Source of the DNA: Desulfonatronovibrio sp.
GTDB taxonomy: Bacteria; Desulfobacterota; Desulfovibrionia; Desulfovibrionales; Desulfonatronovibrionaceae
Reading direction: 5' to 3'
Length of the DNA: 5,514 nucleotides
Assembly: GCA_003558575.1 (NCBI GenBank)
Contig: PWPY01000048.1
Location: 1 to 5,514, forward strand
Below are positions 1 through 5,514 of the stretch, piece by piece. The notes beneath the pieces were generated by a model. It saw only the letters and a list, made by a program, of their open reading frames with translations. It did no database searches and had not been told where the DNA came from. The position numbers and the translations under genes were made by a program. Every line of letters starts with the position of its first letter. Position 1 is the stretch's first letter.

Positions 1-100
1 CCAGTGAAAAGGCTGCCTCTGAAAAGGCTCCCATATAATCTGGCAGGTGTTCAGGCACATAGGCGTGTCCAAGAGAAAATTTTATGTCTTTACTGATCAT
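1..100 (-). CDS. Unrecognised protein, N-terminal fragment (33 codons)
   Basis: An open frame begins at ATG (100-98) and runs off the left edge, giving 33 residues that start MISKDIKFSL and include GHAYVPEHLPDYMGAF. The start is supported by an AGGA Shine-Dalgarno (complement of 107-110) six bases upstream. The gene lies 28 bases after the thioesterase stop on the same strand, so it is probably the third gene of the same operon. The fragment shows no signal peptide or membrane segment. I do not recognise the family, and too little is present to assign a function. The frame is also open upstream of this ATG, back into the end of the thioesterase gene, so an earlier non-ATG start is possible but less well supported. 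Confidence 0.6.
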   Translation of the reverse strand, partial: MISKDIKFSLGHAYVPEHLPDYMGAFSEAAFSL

Positions 101-106
101 GGGCAG

Positions 107-110
107 TCCT
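107..110 (-). promoter_or_regulatory. Ribosome binding site of the left-edge partial gene
   Basis: AGGA on the minus strand lies six bases before the ATG at 100-98. It is the main support that the fragment at the left edge is a real gene start. Confidence 0.5.
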
Positions 111-128
111 GATGTAACCAAATTACCA

Positions 129-569
129 TCAGGTTTTGGCTTTGCTTCTGCGAATATTATAGACTGCCCTTCCTTCAGCAATGATATTTTCAGGCTTGTC
201 CAATGTGAATACCTGAGTATGCACGTTTCCAACACGGTTTCCCATAAGCCTGACCCTTGATTCTGCCATGAGTTCTTCAAGGGGGGCAGGCCGCAGATAA
301 TCCACCCTCATATCAATGGTGGCAATGGCATCAGACACATAACAACATGTCCATAAAGCCACTCCTCCACAGGTATCAATAAGTGTGGACAGAATACCTC
401 CATGTAAAGCAGGCCTTCTGGCGTCTCCGATGAATTCAGGTCTGTAGGGCAATGAAAGGCGTGCGAAGCCATTTTCAGCCTCTTGCACAGTAATCCCCAT
501 ATATTTGTTAAACGGGATTTTTTTTTCAATAAAACTGATTAACTCAGTGTAATCTTCATTATTTTTCAT
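129..569 (-). CDS. PaaI/YigI-like hotdog-fold acyl-CoA thioesterase
   Basis: Predicted cytoplasmic thioesterase that would hydrolyse an acyl-CoA to free acid and CoA; the acyl substrate cannot be told. The 146-residue length is normal for a single hotdog domain. Visible landmarks, numbered from the preferred start, are IPFNKYMGI (about 18-26), the HGG motif (56-58) that begins the central hotdog helix, the following LIDTCGG whose Asp65 is the likely catalytic acid, and TIDMRVDYLRP (85-95). The run PFN...LHGG...TIDMRVDYLRP and the later GN.V stretch resemble E. coli YigI from memory. Two in-frame ATGs exist, at 575 and 569. I chose 569 because the AGGA at 579-582 (complement) is nine bases from it but only three from the 575 ATG. 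The gene overlaps the transporter's 3' end by 11 bases, implying translational coupling. A nine-base A run lies in codons for the EKK stretch near the N terminus. Confidence 0.88.
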   Translation of the reverse strand: MKNNEDYTELISFIEKKIPFNKYMGITVQEAENGFARLSLPYRPEFIGDARRPALHGGILSTLIDTCGGVALWTCCYVSDAIATIDMRVDYLRPAPLEELMAESRVRLMGNRVGNVHTQVFTLDKPENIIAEGRAVYNIRRSKAKT

Positions 570-1455
570 GGTCATGTTTCCTGAAATTCATTTTATTTGC
601 CAGATAAACCCCGCTGCTGACCATTAATGCTCCAGCAACAAGGGAAGGATCAATTGATTCACCCAGGAAGATAAAACCAATTATAATGGCGAAAAGAGGT
701 ACAAAGTTGATAAATACTGAAGCCCTGGAAGGACCGATTTCCTTAACTTCCTCATAATACCAGGTAAATCCAAGGACTGTTCCAAAGTATCCAAGATATA
801 TGAGGCAGAACCAGACCAGAAATGGTACATTCATTATATATGAAAAAAGACCTTCTGACATGGCTGGCAAAAGCAGGGCTATAGTTCCAGCAACGCAAGA
901 AAAGGTCACGGCTGAATGAGGAGAGAGTTTTGACATGGAATATTTACCAAGAATGGAGTAAGCAGCCCAGCTCATGACACATCCGGCAATGGCTATATCT
1001 CCCATTGTGACTACTTCACTCAAAAGATGAAAAGGATGCCCTCTGGTAATAGCCAGAATAGCTCCGGAAACAGATAATGTTATTCCGATAATCTTAAACA
1101 GGCCAAGGCTTTCCTTAAAAAGCACGGCAGCAAGAAGGGCGATAAAAATGGGATTTGTGGCAACAATGACTGCAGCCCTTCCTGCTTCAACTGTCTGCAG
1201 GCCTGTAAAAAAAAAGGCATTATAGGCAAATACTCCAGTCATGCCGAGAAGAATAACCTGAAAAATTTGATTTTTATTAATTCTGGGCAATCCTCCCTCA
1301 AACTTGCGTACCAAGTATATAAGACAGATAGTGGCAATGAAAAACCTGAGAAAAGCTGCACTAAATGGAGGCATATGAGCTGAAACAACCCGGCCTGCGG
1401 AAAAAGTTCCTCCCCAAAAAAGAGTTGCCAATATAAGTTTTATATATACTAACAT
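559..1455 (-). CDS. EamA/DMT-superfamily inner-membrane transporter
   Basis: A 298-residue integral membrane protein of the drug/metabolite transporter superfamily, the usual length for a two-domain EamA protein. About ten hydrophobic helices can be read, near residues 3-21, 31-49, 64-86, 89-113, 118-136, 149-170, 181-200, 207-231, 243-264 and 270-288. They form two repeated halves (about 4-136 and 150-287). Family landmarks are FWGGTFSAGR after the first helix start, the N-P-I-F...KES segment at 101-116 and its counterpart FINFVPLF...GES at 248-267. Members export amino acids, metabolites or drugs by secondary transport; the substrate cannot be inferred. The start at 1455 fits the family N terminus, although no good Shine-Dalgarno precedes it. 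The 3' end overlaps the thioesterase start, so the two are probably co-transcribed. The gene is divergent from the small plus-strand gene at 1521. Confidence 0.92.
   Translation of the reverse strand: MLVYIKLILATLFWGGTFSAGRVVSAHMPPFSAAFLRFFIATICLIYLVRKFEGGLPRINKNQIFQVILLGMTGVFAYNAFFFTGLQTVEAGRAAVIVATNPIFIALLAAVLFKESLGLFKIIGITLSVSGAILAITRGHPFHLLSEVVTMGDIAIAGCVMSWAAYSILGKYSMSKLSPHSAVTFSCVAGTIALLLPAMSEGLFSYIMNVPFLVWFCLIYLGYFGTVLGFTWYYEEVKEIGPSRASVFINFVPLFAIIIGFIFLGESIDPSLVAGALMVSSGVYLANKMNFRKHDHEK
579..582 (-). promoter_or_regulatory. Ribosome binding site choosing between two thioesterase start codons
   Basis: AGGA lies on the minus strand inside the end of the transporter gene. It is three bases from the first ATG (575-573) and nine from the second (569-567). 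The spacing favours the second ATG, giving a protein two residues shorter than the longest frame. Confidence 0.45.
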
Positions 1456-1456
1456 G

Positions 1457-1485
1457 TTAAAGTATTTTTTTTATCAGTCGATAAG
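1457..1485 (+). promoter_or_regulatory. Weak candidate promoter for the 90-residue gene
   Basis: TTAAAG (1457-1462) and GATAAG (1480-1485) are separated by 17 bases. They loosely match sigma-70 -35 and -10 hexamers and would start transcription around 1492, about 28 bases before the ATG. Both hexamers are poor matches in AT-rich DNA, so chance is a real possibility. Confidence 0.2.
1471..1484. repeat. Palindrome in the divergent promoter gap
   Basis: TTATC-AGTC-GATAA is an inverted repeat with five-base arms and a four-base spacer. It sits midway between the divergent transporter and small-gene starts, a plausible place for a dimeric regulator. A perfect eight-base palindrome TTACGTAA follows at 1490-1497, and TAACATGTTA (1450-1459) spans the transporter start codon. 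Short palindromes are common in AT-rich intergenic DNA, so operator function is only inferred. Confidence 0.25.
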
Positions 1486-1508
1486 TTATTTACGTAACCT
1501 CAAAAAAA

Positions 1509-1514
1509 GGGAGG
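1509..1514 (+). promoter_or_regulatory. Strong Shine-Dalgarno site (GGGAGG)
   Basis: GGGAGG ends six bases before the ATG at 1521. It is one of the best ribosome binding sites in the window. It selects ATG 1521 over the in-frame TTG at 1515, which directly abuts the site and would leave no spacer. Confidence 0.75.
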
Positions 1515-1520
1515 TTGAAT

Positions 1521-1793
1521 ATGCTGGTTCCCAATATTTTTCAAATTAGACAAAAAACTACTGAAGAAATACAATCAGAACTCAGTCCTGGCATCAGGGC
1601 GCTGAAAATTAATCCTGACGCCCACGAAAAAAAACATCCAGATTCTGGGGGGAAAAAGTTTTCCAGTCAGAAAAACAAAGATGACGAAAATAAATTTTCG
1701 TCATCTGATACAGTTAACACAAACTCCCATGAAACGGGACCTTACGCCGTTTACAACCGCGACGGCAAGGTAGTGCGTATGAAAATTTCCTGA
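1521..1793 (+). CDS. Unrecognised 90-residue hydrophilic, probably disordered protein
   Basis: I do not recognise this protein. It has 90 residues, and its start is fixed by an excellent GGGAGG site. Residues 1-30 (MLVPNIFQIR...LSPGIRALKI) could form a short helix. Residues 31-72 are rich in Lys, Ser, Asp, Asn and His and are almost certainly disordered; KFSS occurs twice, at 46-49 and 58-61. The C terminus YAVYNRDGKVVRMKIS (75-90) looks like a beta hairpin and may be the conserved part. There is no signal peptide, membrane helix or cysteine. The coding region contains a perfect 13-bp inverted repeat (1679-1706). The gene stands alone on the plus strand, divergent from the transporter and convergent with the 104-residue gene 23 bases away. 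The strong ribosome site argues that it is translated. Confidence 0.7.
   Translation: MLVPNIFQIRQKTTEEIQSELSPGIRALKINPDAHEKKHPDSGGKKFSSQKNKDDENKFSSSDTVNTNSHETGPYAVYNRDGKVVRMKIS
1651..1664. repeat. Short inverted repeat inside the 90-residue gene
   Basis: GGAAAA-AG-TTTTCC has six-base perfect arms with a two-base centre, within codons for the first KKFSS stretch. It lies 14 bases before the larger inverted repeat at 1679-1706. Confidence 0.4.
1679..1706. repeat. Perfect 13-bp inverted repeat within a coding region
   Basis: The arms AGATGACGAAAAT (1679-1691) and ATTTTCGTCATCT (1694-1706) are exact reverse complements with AA between them. In RNA this would form a hairpin of roughly 11-13 pairs over codons 53-62 of the 90-residue protein. 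No U-run follows and the stem is not GC-rich, so it does not look like an intrinsic terminator. It could be a protein-binding site, a translational or RNA-stability element, or a trace of a small palindrome insertion. Confidence 0.75.
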
Positions 1794-1816
1794 TTAAGAC
1801 AAAAAGCACTCCTGGA

Positions 1817-2131
1817 TTAAAACTTCGCTTTAAGCCAGTCTTTTATTTCCTCAGGCAATTCATGGGCTCCCTTGGCCCGGCAACAATCCCAGAATTCCTT
1901 GGGCAATTCCATTTCATACAGGGTTTCAGAACCGTCCTTGGTCATTTTCTGCAAGCGGACAATGTACGGCTCATTCCATGAATCTACAGAAAAATAATAG
2001 GTTTCATCATCTGAGTTCTGGTGACGGCCTGAATATCCGGTATTTCCCCATTCCAAATGCAGGGCCACAGCATCAGCAGGTCCAATATCCCAGTTAATGG
2101 GCAAATCCTTGAATTTGGTAAGCTCTCCCAT
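1817..2131 (-). CDS. Small conserved-looking protein (104 aa), function unknown
   Basis: This is a 104-residue acidic, soluble protein without a signal peptide or membrane segment. Readable landmarks are INWDIGPADAV (12-22), LEWGN (26-30), YYFSVDSWNEPYIVRL (45-60), ELPKEFWD (75-82) and a C-terminal helix LPEEIKDWLKAKF (92-104). The pattern INWD...AV...LEWGN, then a beta-rich middle and a closing LP.E...WLK helix, resembles from memory the DVU0772-type family of small proteins in sulfate-reducing bacteria. That link is unverified, and no function is assigned. The start at ATG 2131 is preferred because GGAGG sits four bases upstream. A longer frame from TTG 2191 would add 20 residues (SCKRTK...GGI) that read like translated leader. 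The gene is divergent from mfd. Confidence 0.8.
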   Translation of the reverse strand: MGELTKFKDLPINWDIGPADAVALHLEWGNTGYSGRHQNSDDETYYFSVDSWNEPYIVRLQKMTKDGSETLYEMELPKEFWDCCRAKGAHELPEEIKDWLKAKF

Positions 2132-2135
2132 AATG

Positions 2136-2140
2136 CCTCC
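2136..2140 (-). promoter_or_regulatory. Ribosome binding site GGAGG of the 104-residue gene
   Basis: GGAGG on the minus strand lies four bases before the ATG at 2131-2129. It decides for this start over the upstream in-frame TTG at 2191. Confidence 0.65.
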
Positions 2141-2163
2141 ATATGATGATATGTTATCTAAAA

Positions 2164-2191
2164 TTGATACTTTAGTCCTTTTGCAGGACAA
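2164..2191 (-). promoter_or_regulatory. Weak candidate promoter of the 104-residue gene
   Basis: On the minus strand, TTGTCC (2191-2186) and TATCAA (2169-2164) are 16 bases apart, a loose sigma-70-like pair. It would place the transcript start near 2157, about 25 bases before the ATG. A five-base inverted repeat, GTCCT/AGGAC (2175-2179 and 2185-2189), overlaps the -35 end. The hexamer matches are poor. Confidence 0.25.
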
Positions 2192-2231
2192 TTACAATCT
2201 CAGAGAAACCGGAAATATTTTCTTTTTTATT

Positions 2232-2271
2232 GTGATTATTCACCTCTCGCTGTCTAATAATCAAGGGTGAA
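2232..2271. promoter_or_regulatory. Cluster of overlapping inverted repeats, candidate operator
   Basis: Three symmetric elements overlap in the divergent region between the 104-residue gene and mfd: GTGA-TTAT-TCAC (2232-2243), TGATTATT (2233-2240) with its exact complement AATAATCA (2256-2263), and TTCACC (2239-2244) with GGTGAA (2266-2271). The second and third pairings share bases, so as RNA they would be mutually exclusive. The four-base spacing of GTGA/TCAC differs from the six-base spacing of the classical CRP site, so no regulator is named. Confidence 0.3.
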
Positions 2272-2384
2272 AACTCAATACTAAAAAATTGCAAAAAAAA
2301 TCATTCAAAGTTATAGCCCTCAGGTCTTTTTTGACGGAAAGCCCATTAAGAGCACGACACACCAAATTATATAAACAGTTCCAC

Positions 2385-2388
2385 AGGA
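2385..2388 (+). promoter_or_regulatory. Ribosome binding site fixing the TTG start of mfd
   Basis: AGGA (2385-2388) is seven bases before TTG 2396. An in-frame TAA at 2390-2392 lies between the site and the start, so translation cannot begin further upstream in this frame. A TATATAA-like -10 candidate lies at 2368-2374, but no convincing -35 stands at the right distance. Confidence 0.65.
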
Positions 2389-2395
2389 ATAATCA

Positions 2396-5300
2396 TTGTA
2401 TATAGACCCACAATTAAAAAAAGAAATTCTGAACCTGGGACAGGAAAAAAAACACCTGTATTTACATAAGTCTGGACCAGCCAGCCAGGTTTATCTTGCC
2501 TCTTACCTGCAAAAGCAAAATCAAAGCGCCGTGATCATTGTCCCTCCCGGGCGAAACATAAACACCTATATTCATTTAAGTAACATTTTCGGCCTTAATA
2601 GGAACAGCACTGAAAAATTCTGGGAATCCTCCTGGCAGGTATTTACTGGGGAACAGTCTGCAAAAAGTCAGGACTGGGGGAATTTATGGTCTGGTCTTTT
2701 CGCTCTTTTAAATAACAAGCCTTTCGTTTCCATTATTCAATCAAATCTCTTGCTCAACTTTCTTCCTCCAAAACAGGTGGTGGAAGATTCGTTCATGCTT
2801 TTACTAATTAATGAAGAACTAAGCACGGATACAATTCTCAACCAGGCAATCAGTTGGGGCTATCGCAGAAGAACAACAGTTTCCCAGTCGGGTGAGATTG
2901 CCCTTAGAGGCGATATCCTGGATATACATCCACCAGGTTATGATTATCCTGTGAGGATTGAATTCTTTGATGATCATATGGAAAGCATCCGAACATTTGA
3001 GCCTCTGTCCCAGAGATCTGTAAAAGAACTGGATGAATGTCTTATTGTTCCTGTTAGCCCATGTATACTTGATTCTGAAATAGTAGAGTCAGCAGGGGCC
3101 AAACTTGAACACCTCAAAAGAGTTGGAGAAATTAACGCTGCAACCTTTCATAATCTGCAGGAAAAAATGACATTAAATCCAGAGCATTATCCGCCTGGAA
3201 TTTTTTATGAATCCCCTGGAACATGGTCTGATTTTATCCCGGAAGACAGCTATTTTATTCTGGATGATACCAATGAACTTCGAGCAGGCCTTGAAGAGGA
3301 AGAATGGAGTTCCAAAAGCCGGGCTTTGGAAAAATCATATCCAGAGACCTTGATTTATCAGCCTGCTGTCAGAGCCAGATCCATGTGGCAGCAAAGCAGA
3401 CAGCTTATATTTGAAAACCTTGTTATCGGGCGTAAAAATAAAGGACCAGAACTAAATGAAAAAGAAATTAAAAACTTTTCAGACATGTTCTGGAAACCAG
3501 AGGACAACAAACGTCCGTGGCATGCACTTATTGCTGAGCTGAAGGAATGGAAAAAGACTGCCAACCAGGTGATCCTGTCCTTTAACACAGATAAATCTCG
3601 ACAGAAATTTTTAAGTATCGTCCATGAAGAAGGAATAAAATTCAGAACAACCTACTTTCCTGATGAAAAAGGACTTTATGCCGTAGTCTCAAAGATTGGA
3701 ATCGGCATGAATCTTGAGTGGAATCACATAATAATCCTTGGTGAAGACGTTATTCAGCCTAAAAAAAGTCTCAGGGGCAGGGCGGTTAAAGGGACTTTCA
3801 AAGGGCTTGACCAAGTAGACGAGGTTGAATCGGAAGATCTTGTTGTTCACCGTGATTACGGCCTTGGAAGATTTGGAGGTCTGCACAGAGTCAGGGCAGG
3901 TAGATCTGCTAATGATTATCTGCTTATCTATTATGCCAACGATGATAAATTGTATATCCCGGTTGACCGTTTCGCCTTAGTTCAAAAGTTTAAGGGCCCC
4001 GAGGGAACTGCTCCATCTTTGGATCGTCTCGGGGGAACAGGATGGACCAAAACCAAAGATCGTGTCCGCAAAGCAATAGAAAAAATCGCCAAAGATCTTG
4101 TGGATATGTACGCTTACCGCAAAGTTGCAAAGGGGTATTCATATGGTCCTGCTGGTGAGTTTTTCCGGGAATTCGAAGCCACATTCGGTTTTGAGGAAAC
4201 ACAGGACCAGGAACAGGCAATCAGAGATGTTATGGATGATATGGAAAAACCCGAACCTATGGATAGACTTATCTGCGGCGATGTAGGGTTCGGAAAAACC
4301 GAAGTAGCCATGAGGGCAGCGTTCAGGGCTGTTCAGGATGGAAAACAAGTGGCCCTTTTATGTCCCACAACAGTACTGGCTGAACAACACTACCAGAATT
4401 TCAGACAACGTATGGAAGATTTTTCAGTTAACGTACGAATGTTAAGTAGATTTGTTCCCAAAGCAAGACAAAAGACAATCATTGAAGCTGCAAGAAGGGG
4501 AGAGGTGGATATCATCATTGGAACCCATAGAATATTATCCAAAGATGTTATTCTGCCCAACCTTACCTTGCTAATTCTGGACGAAGAACAGAGATTTGGT
4601 GTCAAACATAAAGAAAAACTTAAAAAATATCGTCAGAATGTTGATGTTCTGGCCCTTACAGCCACGCCCATTCCCCGTACTCTTCAGCTTTCCATTTCTG
4701 GAATCAGAACCCTGAGTGTAATTGAAACCCCGCCAATAGACCGCAAACCAGTTGAAAGCTCTCTTATTGAAAAAGATGATGAATTTCTTCAAAAAATAAT
4801 TGTTAGAGAGCTTGAGAGAAACGGACAGATATTCTGGGTTTATAACAGGGTTCAGGGGATTTCAAAAGTTATGGAATATGTGCAAACACTTGCCCCTGAA
4901 GCCAGGGTGGGCATGGCCCATGGACAGATGCCTGAAAAAGAGCTGGAAGAAACCATGCACAAGTTCTGGCACCATGAACTTGATATTCTGGTATGTACTG
5001 CAATTATTGAATCAGGACTCGATTTTCCAAAGGCCAACACCCTTATTGTTGACCAGGCCCAGATGTTTGGTCTTGGACAGCTTTATCAGCTCAGGGGAAG
5101 AGTGGGCAGATCTGATAAACAGGCTTACGCATATTTCATGATCTCATCTTTTAGTGGATTGTCTGAACAGGCAAAAAAAAGAATGCAGATCATCCTTGAT
5201 ATGGATTACTTAGGAGCTGGGTTTCAGGTGGCTATGGAAGATTTAAGACTCAGGGGAGCAGGAAACCTTCTCGGTGAAGTACAATCTGGACAAATTGGAA

Positions 5301-5498
5301 AAGTCGGGTTGGATCTGTTTTTGGATATGCTTCAAGAAGAGGTAAGCAGGCAGAAAGGGGAACCGCTTCAGACCAAAGATGACTTAGAGGTGAGCATTGG
5401 ATTTCCGGCATTTATTCCTGAAAACTTTATAACCGACTCCAAAGAAAGGCTAAAGTATTACAGGATTCTTTCAGCCTGCAGGGATATTGAATGTCTTG
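2396..5498 (+). CDS. mfd: Transcription-repair coupling factor Mfd (3' truncated)
   Basis: Mfd is a cytoplasmic ATP-driven translocase that removes RNA polymerase stalled at DNA lesions and recruits UvrA for nucleotide excision repair. The frame is unbroken for 1034 genuine residues. The N-terminal UvrB-like module includes WGYRRRT (from 154), GEIALRGDILDIHP (166-179) and RIEFFDD (187-193). The CarD-like RNA-polymerase-interacting domain (about 475-545) contains LVVHRDYGLGR from 482 and YANDDKLYIPV. The RecG-like helicase shows Walker A GDVGFGKT (628-635), motif II DEEQ (729-732; E. coli has DEEH), TATPIPRT (755-762), TAIIESGLDFP (868-878) and QLRGRVGRS (898-906). The TRG segment DLRLRGAGNLLG (949-960) follows. 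Only the first part of the UvrA-regulating D7 domain remains, with roughly 110-120 residues lost beyond the contig end. The TTG start is preferred because the next in-frame ATG is about 130 residues in. The frame formally continues through the adapter to 5514. Confidence 0.97.
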
Positions 5499-5514
5499 AG
5501 ATCGGAAGAGCGTC
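5499..5514 (+). other. Illumina adapter remnant at contig end (artefact)
   Basis: The final 16 bases, AGATCGGAAGAGCGTC, match the start of the Illumina TruSeq read-2 adapter exactly, including the GTC that separates it from the read-1 version. The match ends flush with the window. Read as Mfd it gives EIGRA after the last family-like residues (RDIECL), where Mfd proteins normally continue with an acidic helix such as EEI...DRFG. These bases are not genomic and should be trimmed. Confidence 0.95.

Noticed and set aside
5..29. Ten-base direct repeat TGAAAAGGCT at 5-14 and 20-29.
   Set aside because: It falls in frame in the partial gene (repeated AFS, 15-base period). Two copies at the window edge are too little to call a tandem repeat.
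308..529. A 73-residue minus-strand frame inside the thioesterase gene.
   Set aside because: It is an out-of-frame shadow of the thioesterase, whose HGG and YLRP motifs fix the true frame.
1515..1520. TTG at 1515 as start of the 90-residue gene (adding two residues).
   Set aside because: It abuts GGGAGG with no spacer, whereas ATG 1521 has an ideal six-base spacing.
1679..1706. Inverted repeat as an intrinsic terminator.
   Set aside because: The stem is AT-rich, no U-run follows, and it sits in the middle of an open coding region.
1794..1816. Bidirectional terminator between the convergent small genes.
   Set aside because: The 23-base gap has no GC-rich stem with a T-run; only a trivial few-base pairing is visible.
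2132..2191. TTG at 2191 as start of the 104-residue gene (adding 20 residues).
   Set aside because: ATG 2131 has a GGAGG site directly upstream, and the extra residues look like translated leader and overlap a candidate promoter.
2331..2336. TTGACG as a -35 box for mfd.
   Set aside because: The only good -10-like sequence (2368-2375) is more than 30 bases away, too far for a sigma-70 promoter, and nothing suitable stands at 16-18 bases.
3358..5141. Several 60-113 residue open frames on both strands within this range.
   Set aside because: They lie inside mfd in other frames, have no family-like sequence or ribosome sites, and are shadows of the real gene.
1..5514. CRISPR array, transposase, tRNA, phage or toxin-antitoxin system.
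   Set aside because: No regularly spaced repeats, transposase motifs, cloverleaf sequence or recognisable toxin or antitoxin pair is seen anywhere in the window.

Overview
This 5.5 kb window looks like a complete short assembly contig rather than a slice of a finished genome. Both ends cut through genes, and the last 16 bases match an Illumina sequencing adapter. Base composition is moderately AT-rich, and coding density is high with normal bacterial start sites. I infer a Gram-negative bacterium of the former Deltaproteobacteria (Desulfobacterota), probably near Desulfovibrionales. The basis is the sequence style of the Mfd protein and a small protein resembling one I remember from sulfate reducers. 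No 16S or other marker is present, so this placement is tentative.

Left part, minus strand (1-1455): an apparent operon transcribed right to left. It holds a ten-helix EamA/DMT-type transporter (1455-559), a hotdog-fold PaaI/YigI-like acyl-CoA thioesterase whose start overlaps the transporter's end (569-129), and the first 33 codons of an unrecognised gene (100-1) that runs off the window. Overlap and short spacing suggest co-transcription and translational coupling, but no shared pathway can be read from the sequence.

Middle (1456-2395): a divergent 65-base gap rich in small palindromes, then a plus-strand gene (1521-1793) for a 90-residue, lysine/serine/aspartate-rich, probably disordered protein of unknown role. 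It carries a perfect 13-bp inverted repeat inside its coding region. Converging on it is a 104-residue minus-strand protein (2131-1817). A 264-base divergent intergenic region (2132-2395) then separates that gene from mfd and holds a cluster of symmetric sequences that could be an operator.

Right part (2396-5498): mfd, the transcription-repair coupling factor, begins at TTG and has an intact frame through all helicase motifs. It is cut near the start of its C-terminal D7 domain by the contig end and adapter.

I see no mobile element, CRISPR array, tRNA, rRNA, phage gene or defence system. Apart from the two small proteins and the sequence symmetries, the window is ordinary chromosomal housekeeping DNA. 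I did not find convincing evidence of a new biological system.
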